Of a stretch of 64,000 nt of DNA, positions 23,029 to 33,666 are shown piece after piece. The DNA comes from Lasiodiplodia sp. COLG20 (lineage: Eukaryota > Ascomycota > Dothideomycetes > Botryosphaeriales > Botryosphaeriaceae), in contig VNWV01000001.1 of the NCBI GenBank assembly GCA_009801085.1, forward strand, positions 4,464,001-4,528,000, read 5' to 3'. The stretch's first letter is position 1. Each line of letters opens with the position of its first letter. A program made the translations under genes and the position numbers. The notes under the pieces are model-generated. The model saw only the letters and a list, made by a program, of their open reading frames with translations, did no database searches and had not been told where the DNA came from.

Positions 23029-24111
23029 TCAGCACACCGGCTCCGCAATCCTACAGCTAATCTCTGCAATCGACGCAAGGTCCTCTACCGGCGTCCTTCC
23101 CAACCCGCACTCCGTAGCCACACCAAACCCACAACTGCCCAGCACTGTTTGCGCCGTCTTCACTCTCTTCTCCGTGCCCGCCTTGTCATGCGCATGAACC
23201 AATCCAAGATACAGCTCCGTCTTCTCCAGCTCCAAACTCCTCAACGGCGCAAAATACGCCTCATCGTCCCTATCCTTCGGCACAGGCATATGCACCCAAT
23301 CAATATCCCTCGCAGCCCTCCTCTTAATCTCCCGCACCAGCCTCGCCATCAACCCCATATCCTTCGGCTCCACAAAATGCTTGTGCCCCATATCCCCATA
23401 GCAAACATGAACCCCCACCTCCACACCCTCATCCACCCTCCCCACCATCCGCGCAACCCTGTTCACCAACCCCTCAAACATCTCCTCGTCCCCACTCCCA
23501 AACCACGGCTCAAAATGCGGCTCAAACACGTGCTCCAACGCCATCGGCTCAGCCGCAACGTCCCACTGCACCGCCAACTCGTCCTTCGGCACGACCTCCA
23601 TAATCCTCCTCAAACACCCCTCAACCAGCGCCTCCTCATACAGCGGCTCCACCAGCTCCTGAAACTCCGGCCTCACAAGACACAACACCGCAAACGGCGT
23701 CGGCAAGCACACCAAGAACCTTGCATCCGGCGGCACCTCGCCCCTCTCCTTCATCGCCCGGAACACCTCCCACGACTCCAGCGCCGCGTCGTCGTACCCC
23801 GGCTTGAGCGGCTTCGGCATCGCCGCGACGACGGCGGCCGCCTCGTCCGGAGAGATGGGCGGTTGAGGTAAGGCGTTGAACTGCGCGTCGTAAGCGCGCA
23901 GCAGCGCGGGCGTGTGCGCGAAGGTCCCGGCTTGCCACCCGATGAAGGTGCCGCGGTGCGCGGGCTCGCCGTCGGGGAGGCGCCGCAGGCGGCCGGGGAA
24001 GGCGGAGAGCGCGGAGTCGAAGGCCGCGGCGGCGGTGGGGGCGCCGCACATGCTGCCGACGAGGTGGACGCCTTGGGGTTTGGGGGTGGTGGTGGTGGTG
24101 GTGGACGTCAT
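23029..24111 (-). CDS. Cobalamin-independent methionine synthase-like (MetE C-domain) protein
   Basis: An intronless frame of 360 residues from the ATG just before a poly-Thr run. An upstream in-frame ATG at 24240 would add 43 low-complexity residues and is less likely. The fold is the MetE/UROD-type TIM barrel. It opens with VHLVGSMCGAPT and has HVCYGDMG at about 235 and TECGLGRTP at about 333, corresponding to the His-x-Cys and late Cys zinc ligands of MetE. The third ligand, a Glu in MetE, seems replaced in the WVHMPVPKD segment. True fungal Met6 is a two-domain protein of about 765 residues, so this is a single-domain relative of unknown substrate. A methyltransferase or thiol-transfer role is inferred from the retained metal ligands. 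Confidence 0.75.
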   Translation of the reverse strand: MTSTTTTTTPKPQGVHLVGSMCGAPTAAAAFDSALSAFPGRLRRLPDGEPAHRGTFIGWQAGTFAHTPALLRAYDAQFNALPQPPISPDEAAAVVAAMPKPLKPGYDDAALESWEVFRAMKERGEVPPDARFLVCLPTPFAVLCLVRPEFQELVEPLYEEALVEGCLRRIMEVVPKDELAVQWDVAAEPMALEHVFEPHFEPWFGSGDEEMFEGLVNRVARMVGRVDEGVEVGVHVCYGDMGHKHFVEPKDMGLMARLVREIKRRAARDIDWVHMPVPKDRDDEAYFAPLRSLELEKTELYLGLVHAHDKAGTEKRVKTAQTVLGSCGFGVATECGLGRTPVEDLASIAEISCRIAEPVC

Positions 24112-24769
24112 GGCGGCGGCGGCGGCGGCGAGTGAGGAAAATGTGAGGGGATTAGAGGAGGGTTGTGTTTTTGGCTTTGGGTGAAGAGCTTGGAGGCATG
24201 TTGGAAGGGAGATTGACGTGCTCTTCTTATACAACTGCAAAGAGCCGGTCTGTATGTAAAACCTGTGTGATGTTGCTCACCATTCCAGGGCCTATACCGA
24301 ATACATTCGGAGGTTTTCCGTACGCGAAACGTCCGTAACCTCCGACGCGGTGCGGTTTGGGGACCTCATTTAATGGGCTTTGCGGGGAGATGCTGATCTT
24401 TTGTCTAATTGTGCTGCTTGGCTCCCTCGGACTTAAGCTGCCCGCCTCGGTTTCCGGGGGGAGGACACTGTAAATCCGCGAGTAATTCAACACGAAATAG
24501 AAGGCTTGCCTCCTACTTTTAACTTTTGAGTTTCTCTAATACCTACTTCTAACAATCTTGGAACTACTATTGGCCAACGTCTTTAAACAGTTCAACACTT
24601 TCTCTATTTATCGCCAGCCACATGATCTAAGAGAAGTGCTACACATAGCGAGAAAAGATTGTGATTACTTGAAATACAGTGACAGTCTTAAATTGATAAC
24701 GTTTTAAGATCGTCGTTGCATTTTTCGATTAAGCTGTTTGAATATTGTCTGTTAACAAGGTGGCTCACC
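24112..24769. other. Intergenic, AT-rich
   Basis: Promoter side of the MetE-like gene, then AT-rich DNA from about 24480. No coding signal in this interval. Confidence 0.5.
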
Positions 24770-24777
24770 TATATATA
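24770..24777 (+). promoter_or_regulatory. TATA-like box upstream of candidate small secreted protein
   Basis: TATATATA lies about 43-50 bp upstream of the ATG at 24820. Spacing is compatible with a short leader. Given the local AT content the match alone is weak. Confidence 0.3.
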
Positions 24778-24819
24778 CCCTTCCGGCTGAAGAGCATAGC
24801 AAACCGGAGATCTAACGAA

Positions 24820-25186
24820 ATGTATCCAGTCTTCAAGATTTCTCTTATCCTCCTACAGCTATACATCACAGGTACGCATCGCTGTCGAGGCTAGCGTAAA
24901 TTTGTCTTTCTCTCATGTCATGGGTAGTCGAATCAATCGTCTAGACATGACTGTGGAATTAACACTTATACATTCACATTTACAAGATAGCTTCTATTGC
25001 CCACTTACGTATTTGTTAATTTAATAAAATTTTCTAGGTATAGTTACCTCATTAGCCTTCTTCTACAACTGCAACCTTTGTGTGCATTTCGCAAATAAGG
25101 CTTCCAATCATGATTCTTTCATACAGCGACCTTTCGCCTCTCTGCTGGTTGATACAACGCATGAAAGAACTTTTGCTATCATCTAG
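24820..25186 (+). CDS. Candidate small secreted or single-membrane-segment protein
   Basis: Exon 24820-24871, an intron of 166 bp (GTACGC...TTTTCTAG) and exon 25038-25186 join in phase to a 66-residue product. The N-terminus has one Lys followed by a hydrophobic run (ISLILLQLYITGIVTSLAFF), as in a signal peptide or anchor. The mature part has two cysteines as CNLC and no known domain. It lies in AT-rich spacer of the kind where fungal effector-like genes often occur, with a TATA-like box upstream. Against it: only two Cys, a weak branch site, and a length a chance frame could reach. I rate it a hypothesis. Confidence 0.28.
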
Positions 25187-27027
25187 GGATTGAAAGCCAT
25201 ACGCATATGCTCTAGGGCAAGATGCAGTTTGTTATGGACCCTCTAAGGTACCTTTCCTTGTCGGACCCTGGCTTTACTGTACGGAGGTCCTCTCTACGCC
25301 GGACCTCGTGCGCTTAAACCTACTCATACCCTTCTCGGAACCGACCATTGGCTTCAAACCTGAAGATCCTTTCGACTTTTAAAACGAAGTTGCAGATCAC
25401 GCTCAGAACCGACTCTTTGCCACTCACCTCGAGATTCTACGTCAAGTTTTACGCGATCATGGATGCTGTCTCTGTCGAGACCCTTGAATTCCACGTGTCA
25501 GTTGATCTCGACAGTTGCAGTTGGCGGCTTTGCGCAAAACGCACTATCGCTTGGGCCAGAGGCATGGCACTGTGACCAGGATAGCGACTGTCTTCTGGGT
25601 CTTGGGCAGTTCTGGCCAAAACTCGTGCAGGTTGCAGTCCATGCAAGTTCTTTTTCCAACCCTGTCAAAAATTGGGTTCGATGGGGCTTGAGTCTACTTC
25701 CTATATCCACAAGCACTTTTCAACCTTGTCTTACCCTGCTATTCATCACGGAGTAAGGGGACGCCCTGCTGGCCCGACCTCAAGTCTCTCTACTGCTAAC
25801 ATTAAGACCTTGTAGCCAGATTCTCCTCCATCTGTCGTCTCCAACACAAGACGCACTTTGCAACTTCTCGTCATCTGTTCTCTGCACCGTAAATCAGCCT
25901 TTCCCGTGAAGAAGCCACAAGAAACGGGAAAGACACAAAGAAGTTGGCTGTTTCTGATGTCTCCTTCTATTATTCGGCAATTGATATCCCCGAACTAGCG
26001 ACTAGCGCATTTCGTGTAAAATATAGCACGTCATTTCAAGAACGAAACCAAATTATATTGCGGTATAGAACCAATTTCCCGGCGTATTGTTGGGCCATAA
26101 AGATCTTCGACAATTTGAGGGACGCCTGATTGCGCTGACCCATCATTAAGCTAGTGGTTACTCATCACGTTCAAATAGTGGTTGCGCTACTGGTAGGCGC
26201 GCTGCTATTGATTGCGGCTTGCACTACGACTGCTGCTATCAGCAGTAGTATTGTAGTGGTCGTAACCACGCTACTGGTGATTACGCTAGCGGACTCACCA
26301 ATAGTTACGAGTTTTCTAAGGCGCATGTTAGCAATGGTCTAAGTCGAGTCTGGAACCTCATCTGCCGCTTAGTCCACATTAAAGACCAATTTCAAAAGTC
26401 ACCCTCATCAACAGTCAGACGGCAATAAGTCACACGCAACAATAATACCCATATCGATCTTTGCAGTATCCGTTAGGCTCTACACAGCAAAATAAGACAA
26501 ACGCACGTGCGTGTACACAAAAATGCACAGACTGGTATCGCACATGGTGGCAATCAAGAAACAACGAAGCAAAAGGCCAAATGAACAACAAGAATAGACC
26601 ACAATAAGCATAGTCGAGCCAAATAGCCAAGTACGAGTAGTAGAGCAATAGGGCAAGGAGAAAATGGAAAATGTCGAGGTGCAGAGTTTCAACCTCATTA
26701 AGCACACCAACGACCTCCCCAAAAGAAGAACTGTGTCCCTTCAGCGAAATATAGAAGAGGGACGTGAAAAGGGTGCAAAGAATAGAAGTAGAACAAGGAG
26801 GAAAGCAGACCCTATTACCAGCCCATACTACAGAGTACACCACAACCCCAGCACTCCCGGTTGACCCTGTCGTTCGTGTCCGTCACTTAGGTAGCGGCGC
26901 CGCCGCCCTATAGCAGCTATCCGCTCTTCATCATACCCGCCTATTTACTCCCAGTCCCGTTTTTTGCAGTCCATGAAGCACCGTTTTTAGAGTCCTGACT
27001 CGAACCAATCTAATACCTTTCGTCCAT
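25187..27027. other. Intergenic, AT-richer spacer
   Basis: No gene is supported. Short frames at 25.35-25.75 kb on both strands overlap and lack domains. The segment 26150-26340 has unusual short inverted and direct repeats, listed separately. The last few hundred bases are the tricalbin 3' flank. Confidence 0.5.
26150..26340. repeat. Cluster of short inverted and direct repeats
   Basis: Visible hairpin-forming words include ACTGCTG-CTAT-CAGCAGT, GTGGTCGTAACCAC (near-palindrome) and TGGTGA...TCACCA. GCTACTGGT occurs twice as a direct repeat (about 26187 and 26269), each preceded by TAGTGGT within about 20 bp. The segment also encodes a fortuitous hydrophobic frame. It may be a decayed foldback element. 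Confidence 0.4.
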
Positions 27028-30000
27028 TCAGTGCCCGCTAGGCGTGACGCTCCTGTCTCTCCTGGAGCCGAACATTCCCCTGGTCCTGATGCTCTTCGGG
27101 CTATTGCTAGCTCCACTGCTCTGCTGGTCATTACTGGTGAAGCTTGTGCGGAGCAAGACTGAGCCCGCGCCTGCCTTGACGAGCTTTTCCGCGCCGCCGC
27201 TGCCCTGGTCGTCCAGGAAGAAGACATGGTCACCAAGATCATCGTCGGAACCCCACATGTTGTGGTCCTTCACGGTGATCTTGAATTGAGTGTCTGCCGT
27301 GCACTGCGTCTTCACAGTCTCGCGGTTAGGGTCAAAGTCGATGGTGCCAGAGGAAGACTTGATGTCCTTGGTCTTGTGAATCTCCTTCAGCTGGCTCCTA
27401 TTGTTAAGCATAGCCACATGAACACGGACGTTGGCCGATGGCGGGTAGCCCATGGCGGTCAGAACGGAAATCGATGCAACACCAGATTCCGCACCACCAG
27501 GAGATGGGCCAAAGCCGGAAGCAATAGATGCAGCGCCCATGGACTTGTGACGCGAGTGCGGTGTAGTAGGAGGCTCTGCGGCATCAACGTTGATCTGCGG
27601 AGGCGGAGGCGATGCGCTACCAGCGGGTGCTGCCGCACCGTTACCGTTTGGCACAGGTGGTGGTGGCGATGATGATTCATCATCGCTGTCTGCGCTGGCT
27701 CCACGGCTCTTGCGGCGTTTGCTCAGGCCAAGAGCCTTGCCAACACCACCGCCGACGAACGTTGCGCCCTTGATGACGTTGCCTCCAACGAACATGGCTC
27801 CCTTGCCAACACCCTTGACGGGAGCGCCAATGACCTTTCCGGGAGCAGCGAAGGTACCAGAGAACGTAGACGAGCCTTGCCTCGAACGCATAACGAACTC
27901 TGGCTTGAACAACATCTTCAGTCTGATGGCACCGCTCTTGCCGTCCAGGCCAAGCGTGACCTCTTGCTGCTTGAAAGGCTCGAGAACATTCAGGTTGATG
28001 ACAGCACCGCCCAGGTAATCAGCTTTGTCGCCAAAGTCCCAGTCGTACACGTCCACCCTGAAGTCTGCGGCGGTTCTGCTCCTAACCGGAACCTCGAAGA
28101 ATTCGTTCCACGCGGGGTGCAGCGTCTTCTTCTGCTTATCGGTTTTGTAGACGTCCTTGCCATTGAGCACAAACTTGCAGTACGGGTCAGAGTAGCCGTT
28201 GCGATCGGCAGCGGGGAGATCCGCGGCATCGAGAACGTCGACGCGGAGGTTTCCACTGTTGTTGAACGACTCGGAGGGATCCAAGCGCATCTTCACAGGG
28301 AGATACTTGAGGGACACGGTAACCTTGTTCTCCTTACCATCCTTGTCGCGGAAGTTGAGAACGGTAGGGGTGTACTGCTCAGGTTAGACTCAAAGCTAAC
28401 ACCAAAGATGCATGGGAATTATGCTTACCAGACAACGACGAAGTGTATCAAGGGTAGATCCCTGAAGCTTTCCGATGATGTGATCGTCCTCACCTTCGCC
28501 CTTCTTATCAAGGTGTTCAACAAGACGCAGCGTAATGCGCGAGAAGTCGAGTTCGCGGACCATCGCATCGCCAACTAGAATGACGTTAACGCCTGCCGAA
28601 AACTTCTGTCAAAGTAACCCTTACCCTCGTTGAAAGTAGTGGTCTTCGACCTGATCTTCGAACTAGAGTAGCTCGCGAAGATCTGGTCATCCATGAGAAT
28701 CTCGAGGTAGCAGTCCGTTTCCGAGAATTCGCCATCAATGAGCTTGAAGATGAGCAGACCAGATTCTGTGGATACATGTAAGTTTGTTTCCCTTTGAATG
28801 AGTGCATGGACTGCAAAACTTACCGTACTCGCTCAACTCCTCAGGCGTCAAGGTGATCTTAGGCACTTCCGGTTTCTTCTCAACGACATCCTCCTGCTCT
28901 TTCTCTCCCTCGGCGAGCTTCTTAGCAAGGTCTGCAGAGCCATTAGTACTGACGCGATTGAGAGAAGAGATGGTACCACTCTTCTCGCTGCGCTCAGTAA
29001 TGTTAGCGGAACCAGTGCTGCTCTTCGGAGTGTGACCAGGAAGCTTCGCGGAGCCGGTGCTGCTCTTCGGAGTGTGGCCAGGCCTCGAGTCAAGACTCGG
29101 GCGGGCGGTGTCCATACTTCTGCGAGTATCCATGCTGCTGCGTTGGTCGTCGGAGTCTTCCTCATCGGGATCGACAACGTTGAGTACAGGGTAGAACGAG
29201 GCCGTGTAGTTGAGAGTACCCTTAGGAGGAGCCGTGGGGCTCGTGCGCAGACCGTGGGACAGAATAGTCTTGTCCTCAAACACTTCGTACTCGCCGTTCT
29301 CATTCTGACGAAGGAAGTCCTCCACAGGAAGCTCGACGTGACCCAGAGACCGATCCTTACCGACGTTTTCTTCATCCATGACCTCGAGAATGAGCCTCTC
29401 GCGGGATGTGTGAACAGGAACGTAGATGACCTCGTCCCAGTCGGGGTTGAGGTTGTTCTTGAACGTGACCGTACGGCCCTTCTCGATACCGGAGAGCAAG
29501 ACGCGAACGTAAGGATCAGACTTGCCCATAGTCTCGACGTTGCGCAGATCACGGGCACCCTTGAAGTCAAGACGCATGACACCGACAGGCTTGATGTAGC
29601 CACCAGATCCGCCAAGAGCGCCCTTCAGAGCAACCGGCTTCCACTGGAGCGTCATCTTGGCGCGACCTGTCTTGACACCAGCCAGGTTAAACCAATCCTT
29701 GCCCTGCTCCATCAAGTCGAGCATGTCGGTAAGCTTGATCTGGTAGGTGCCAATGATGGGATCCGTTGCAATGTCGCGGTCGTCCTTGATGACAAGACCA
29801 AGCTTAGCCTTCTTCCTATCGGTGATGAGCAGCTCCTTGGAAGCGTCGGGCCAGACGGGGTTGTTCGTGCGCTTGAGCTTCTTGGAAATATGGACTTCCT
29901 TGCCGTTCAGGAGAAGCACCGCGTAGGGGTTGAGTTGACCGATCATGCTCTTGCTGCTGTCAAGCTCCTTGGCTTGCTCAACAGTGAACTTGGCAATACC

Positions 30001-32060
30001 AGTAGAAGATTCCGGAGGAGGCATTTCCGTGCCATCCTCGGACTTGAAGCCCTCGAGAACGGGGAAGAAACGGATGTCTGCATGAATGATACCGCGCGGT
30101 CTGCCGTTGGCTAGAACCTCAAGGCCCTGGTTTTCGTAGAAGTCGTTCTCCTCAAGCTGCTCAAGAGCAAAGGATGCAATACCCAGTTCCTTGTCCTTAC
30201 GGATGTCGTTGTAGTCGTAGACGGCCAGAGTGAGGGTATCCTTGAGTGTAGTAACGATCACATTAACAGTTTCGTTCCAGCGCGGGTTAGCGTTCTCAAA
30301 CACAGTCTTGGTCTTTCCAAGCACCTCCCGGTTGTTGATGGAAACGGTCGCGTAGGGGTCGGGAGTGCCGGAGAACTTGTCAGGGTTCTTCAGGCCCTGG
30401 GCGCCGTGGAAAGTAATCTGCAGCACACCAATAGCCTGATCGACGGGGTTGCCAGCCAGCATCTTCGCGATTTCAATCGGGAAGACATTGGGCGCATACA
30501 TCATGGGGCCGAGATTGGCGTGGATCTGCTCCTGAATGAACGTCTCAAGACCGGGGATGAAGTTGATATCGAAACCGAAAGTGTCACCGCCAAGAGGCTT
30601 GCAGACATAGTCAATAGTGGGGCGCTCAAGGAAGCAGAACTCGACCTTCTCGATGTGCGGGAAAGGAATCTGAAGTTTCACCTTCAGCCTCATGATACCG
30701 GAGAAGGCCATGTCCTCAACGATAACATCAAGACCCTTGCTGACCACGCCCTTTCCGACGCGGATCTCGAGAACAACTTTGGGGTTCTGCTTATTCTTGA
30801 TCTGACGAGCCGTGAGATCCGAGACATCGTTCGGGGTGAAGCTGAACTTCCAGTCCATCAAGACGATGTCGTCCTGGGCCTTGGGATAGGTCTTGACGTG
30901 CTCCATGCGCGGCGGCTTGGTGCCGAGGACGAAGAGCTTCATCCTCAGACTTTCCAAAAAGGTGGGGCATGAAGTGGAGAGCACTTGATCAACAGACGCA
31001 ACGATCGTGCTGCAGAGAACAGGGGCATAGATGGGCCAGAACTTGACCAGGAAGCTGTTGATCCACTCAAGACTCTCAGTGTCTGTCTCCAAGCGGGCCT
31101 TGGCCATCTCGCGGTTGAGGTCATCCCGGAAGTTTCTCCGCACACGGCGGATCGAGGTGCGGTAGTAGGTTGCACAGAAAGCCATGACGATGAACAGCCA
31201 GCCCATGCCACCGCCCAAGACGGCCACAACCCATGAAGAAAGGCATGAGAAGATGATTATACCGGCGTTCTGGTACCAGTCTAGGCAATTGAGTTGTCAG
31301 AACGGGAAAAGCCAGGTTGCCCAGTGAAGAGCGATGCTTACCTCCAAAAAATTTGTCGTCCAATGCGCCTTCAAGAAGCGTCTGGTGGTCTGCCAGTGTG
31401 CGGTCGTCCTCGTCCTCGTCCAGTCCACCAGGCATGCCGAAGCGTGGGGCCCAGCCAACGCGATCCCACTTCCTCTCGTCATCCTCTGGGGCGGTCACGG
31501 CACTGGTATCCGACTTGGCGGTGGGAGAAACGGGCGGCGGCTCTACGGCACCGGCCTTGGAGGGCGACGGTAGGTCATAGTCTGGGGGAGAACCGTCGTC
31601 CTGGACGCGGATTAGCGGAATGGTCGTCTTGTGGCGGGACAGCAACCCCATGGCGTAGAGGGCGGGGGTCTTACGGCATCGGACACGAGCGCTGTGGCCT
31701 TGGGTTTATGGTCGTGGTGAAACCCTGGCGGAAGATGCTGCCGAGTGAAATCGTCAGTGCTGCGGATCTACGGTGCCGGGCCACGCATGCCGTGCAGGCG
31801 CGCGGGTGGGTCGGCCAAAGGGGCACACAATTGGTAATTTGCGAGAGGATTGTGGAGGGCGGAGCACTCACAGAGCGCGCTTGGGCAGCCTTTTCGGCGG
31901 GCGAGGCGTCGGGGTTAAAGGCCAGGGCGGCCCCGCCGGCCTTGCGGGCTTCGTCGAGCACTTTCTGCTCGGCATCTTCGGGCGCCACGTTGGTGTTGGG
32001 GTCCTGTGCGGCCTCGATGGCGCCCTGCTGCTTGAGCTCGGCTTCCTGCCGTGAGGCCAT
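27028..32060 (-). CDS. Tricalbin, ER-plasma membrane tether with SMP and C2 domains
   Basis: Seven exons: 32060-31872, 31737-31675, 31600-31342, 31280-28824, 28765-28625, 28574-28429 and 28377-27028. Introns are 134, 74, 61, 58, 50 and 51 bp. The product is 1534 residues, close to yeast Tcb3. Tricalbins bridge cortical ER and plasma membrane and move lipids. The N-terminus (about 1-170) is polar and disordered. A hydrophobic hairpin (about 175-213) inserts in the ER. The SMP lipid-transfer domain spans about 239-446 (ESLEWINSFLVKFWP to its end). At least four C2 domains follow, recognisable by NPDKFSGTPDPYATV, SKSMIGQLNPYAVL, NVETMGKSDPYVRV and DRNGYSDPYCKFVL, several keeping Asp residues for calcium. 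The tail is Ser/Pro-rich. Two serine-rich PGHTPKSSTGSA repeats lie between C2 domains. The ATG inside the second intron (31651) is not the start. Confidence 0.93.
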
Positions 32061-33666
32061 AGCTGGCTGTTCCCGCAGGTGGGGGTTGCGCAACGAGCGG
32101 AGGTCTATCCGGGGAGTGCGGCGCGGTGTTGAAGCTACTGTGGCCGTCAATCGCGCTGCTGGGCAGGCTTCAGGTGTGGGCCGGGCAGTTTGGACACGAG
32201 CGTACCTGCAGAGAGAGTGGAGGGAATTGGGTGAGGAGATATGGAGTGGGACTCCGCTGGGTGCGATCGGGGCTGGTAGGACGGCGATGGGAAGTTGGCT
32301 TGCTGGCTGGAGGCGGCCTTGGCTGACGGGAGCGAGCCCAGAGAGCTTGGACCCTGCTGTATTGCTGCGTCCAGCTAGGCGCACCACCCCGCGCCTGCGA
32401 GCTTTACTGCCAAGCTAGGCCGCAGCCGATCGCACACGCACGCGCGTCGCTACCGGGCCTGACACAGTGGCGCGCGCGTGTCCGAACGGCGCTGGACAGC
32501 CTGGAGGCCGCTCAGCGTGCGCTCGCTCTGCCAGCTCGTAAAGGTACACTGTGGCATCAATGACGCCGGTCCATTACGTGCAGCCCGCGCCGATCGCTTG
32601 AGAGAGGAGGCCCCTGCGCACCGCACCCCCGTAAAACCTGCTGCTGCCGTGCTCCCCAGCCTCACCAGCACCAGCACCCGCGCACGACACCACGCCACGC
32701 ATCCGCGCCAAAACCCGCCTTGCAAGATCAAGCGCCGGCGGCGCCCCTAGCTGGCAGCGTTCCAGCGCGAAACGCTCTGTGCGCAGGGCTCCCGCCGGCC
32801 CAGGGAAGCTGAACCATTCCTGCACAGCCACGGTGATGCGCCGGGGCTTCTGTGTTCATCATATGGCTGTGGATCGCCGGCGAAATCTTCTGGAAGGGTG
32901 CTCCCGGCCCCGTGCCGGCCACTTGCGTGCTGCGCTAATCACTCCGACAAGCGCAGAAAAAAAATGGTTGAGGTCTGACGCAGCGCATGGCGTCGCAAAC
33001 ATTCCAGCAGTGGCGTCACTGCCCTCGCGAGACCCTGTCATGACCGGCGGACGTGCGTATCGACCAGCGCAGCGCCGCAAGTCATGTCGCTCTCGTCTCT
33101 CCAATGAGGCATCTCGCTTAGCTGCCGTTTACCGACCAGCCCCTCCATGCACAGCTGAAAAGTCGGCCGGCCCGAGACGAGCAAGTTCGGCGTCCGCCGC
33201 GCCACTGCCTTATTCGCGACGACCGTTAATCTGGTGCCTGTCGTTGAGCGCTGAGTTCCCCACATGCTTCCGACCCTCCCGCCCCGACAAGCCACCTCCC
33301 GTCGCGCCTCCATTCCGGTCAGCCGGGCTTCTCTCACATTACATACGCGCACGTGCTACTCAATGGCTTTCTTTCCTGTTTACAAATACTAGCCGAGACT
33401 CCTTGCATCTGAGTCACCCCTTTACCCCTTCCCTATGGATCAATGATCGACGCCCGCTTCTTGTATCGCTTTCTGTCCTTAGGCTCCCCCCTTAACTCCT
33501 GGAAGCGATATGAGAAAATCTCAATGACACGCCATTTTGATGCTCGCTCATGGCGTCAAAGGGGATCTCTAAAAATACTAACTCCCGGCCCGGTGCTCTG
33601 TGAATCGCTAGCATGAAAACTAAAGCAAATTTCCCGGTGATCCCTCAGCTTTCTAGAACGCCTTGC
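32061..33666. other. Intergenic, tricalbin promoter side and AAA gene 3' flank
   Basis: GC-rich spacer. Several frames of 60-240 codons exist on both strands without domains. A CT-rich stretch at 33440-33500 could belong to a leader, but no gene on the plus strand follows it. Confidence 0.5.

Noticed and set aside
26154..26342. 62-residue hydrophobic peptide (plus strand)
   Set aside because: Its hydrophobic run comes from GTNGTN-like repeats and hairpins; no promoter, splice or conserved feature.
28593..28624. 32-bp intron in tricalbin ending at GGCAG
   Set aside because: Too short for a fungal spliceosomal intron. The next acceptor (CTAG, 50 bp, TTAAC branch) gives the family text EVGDAMVRELDFSRI.
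28798..30114. 438-codon plus-strand frame
   Set aside because: Antisense to tricalbin C2 domains; no independent start context or domain.
31282..31651. ATG at 31651 as tricalbin start
   Set aside because: The first 17 codons lie between a good donor and a CAG acceptor, and conserved tricalbin N-terminal text is found in two upstream exons that join in phase.
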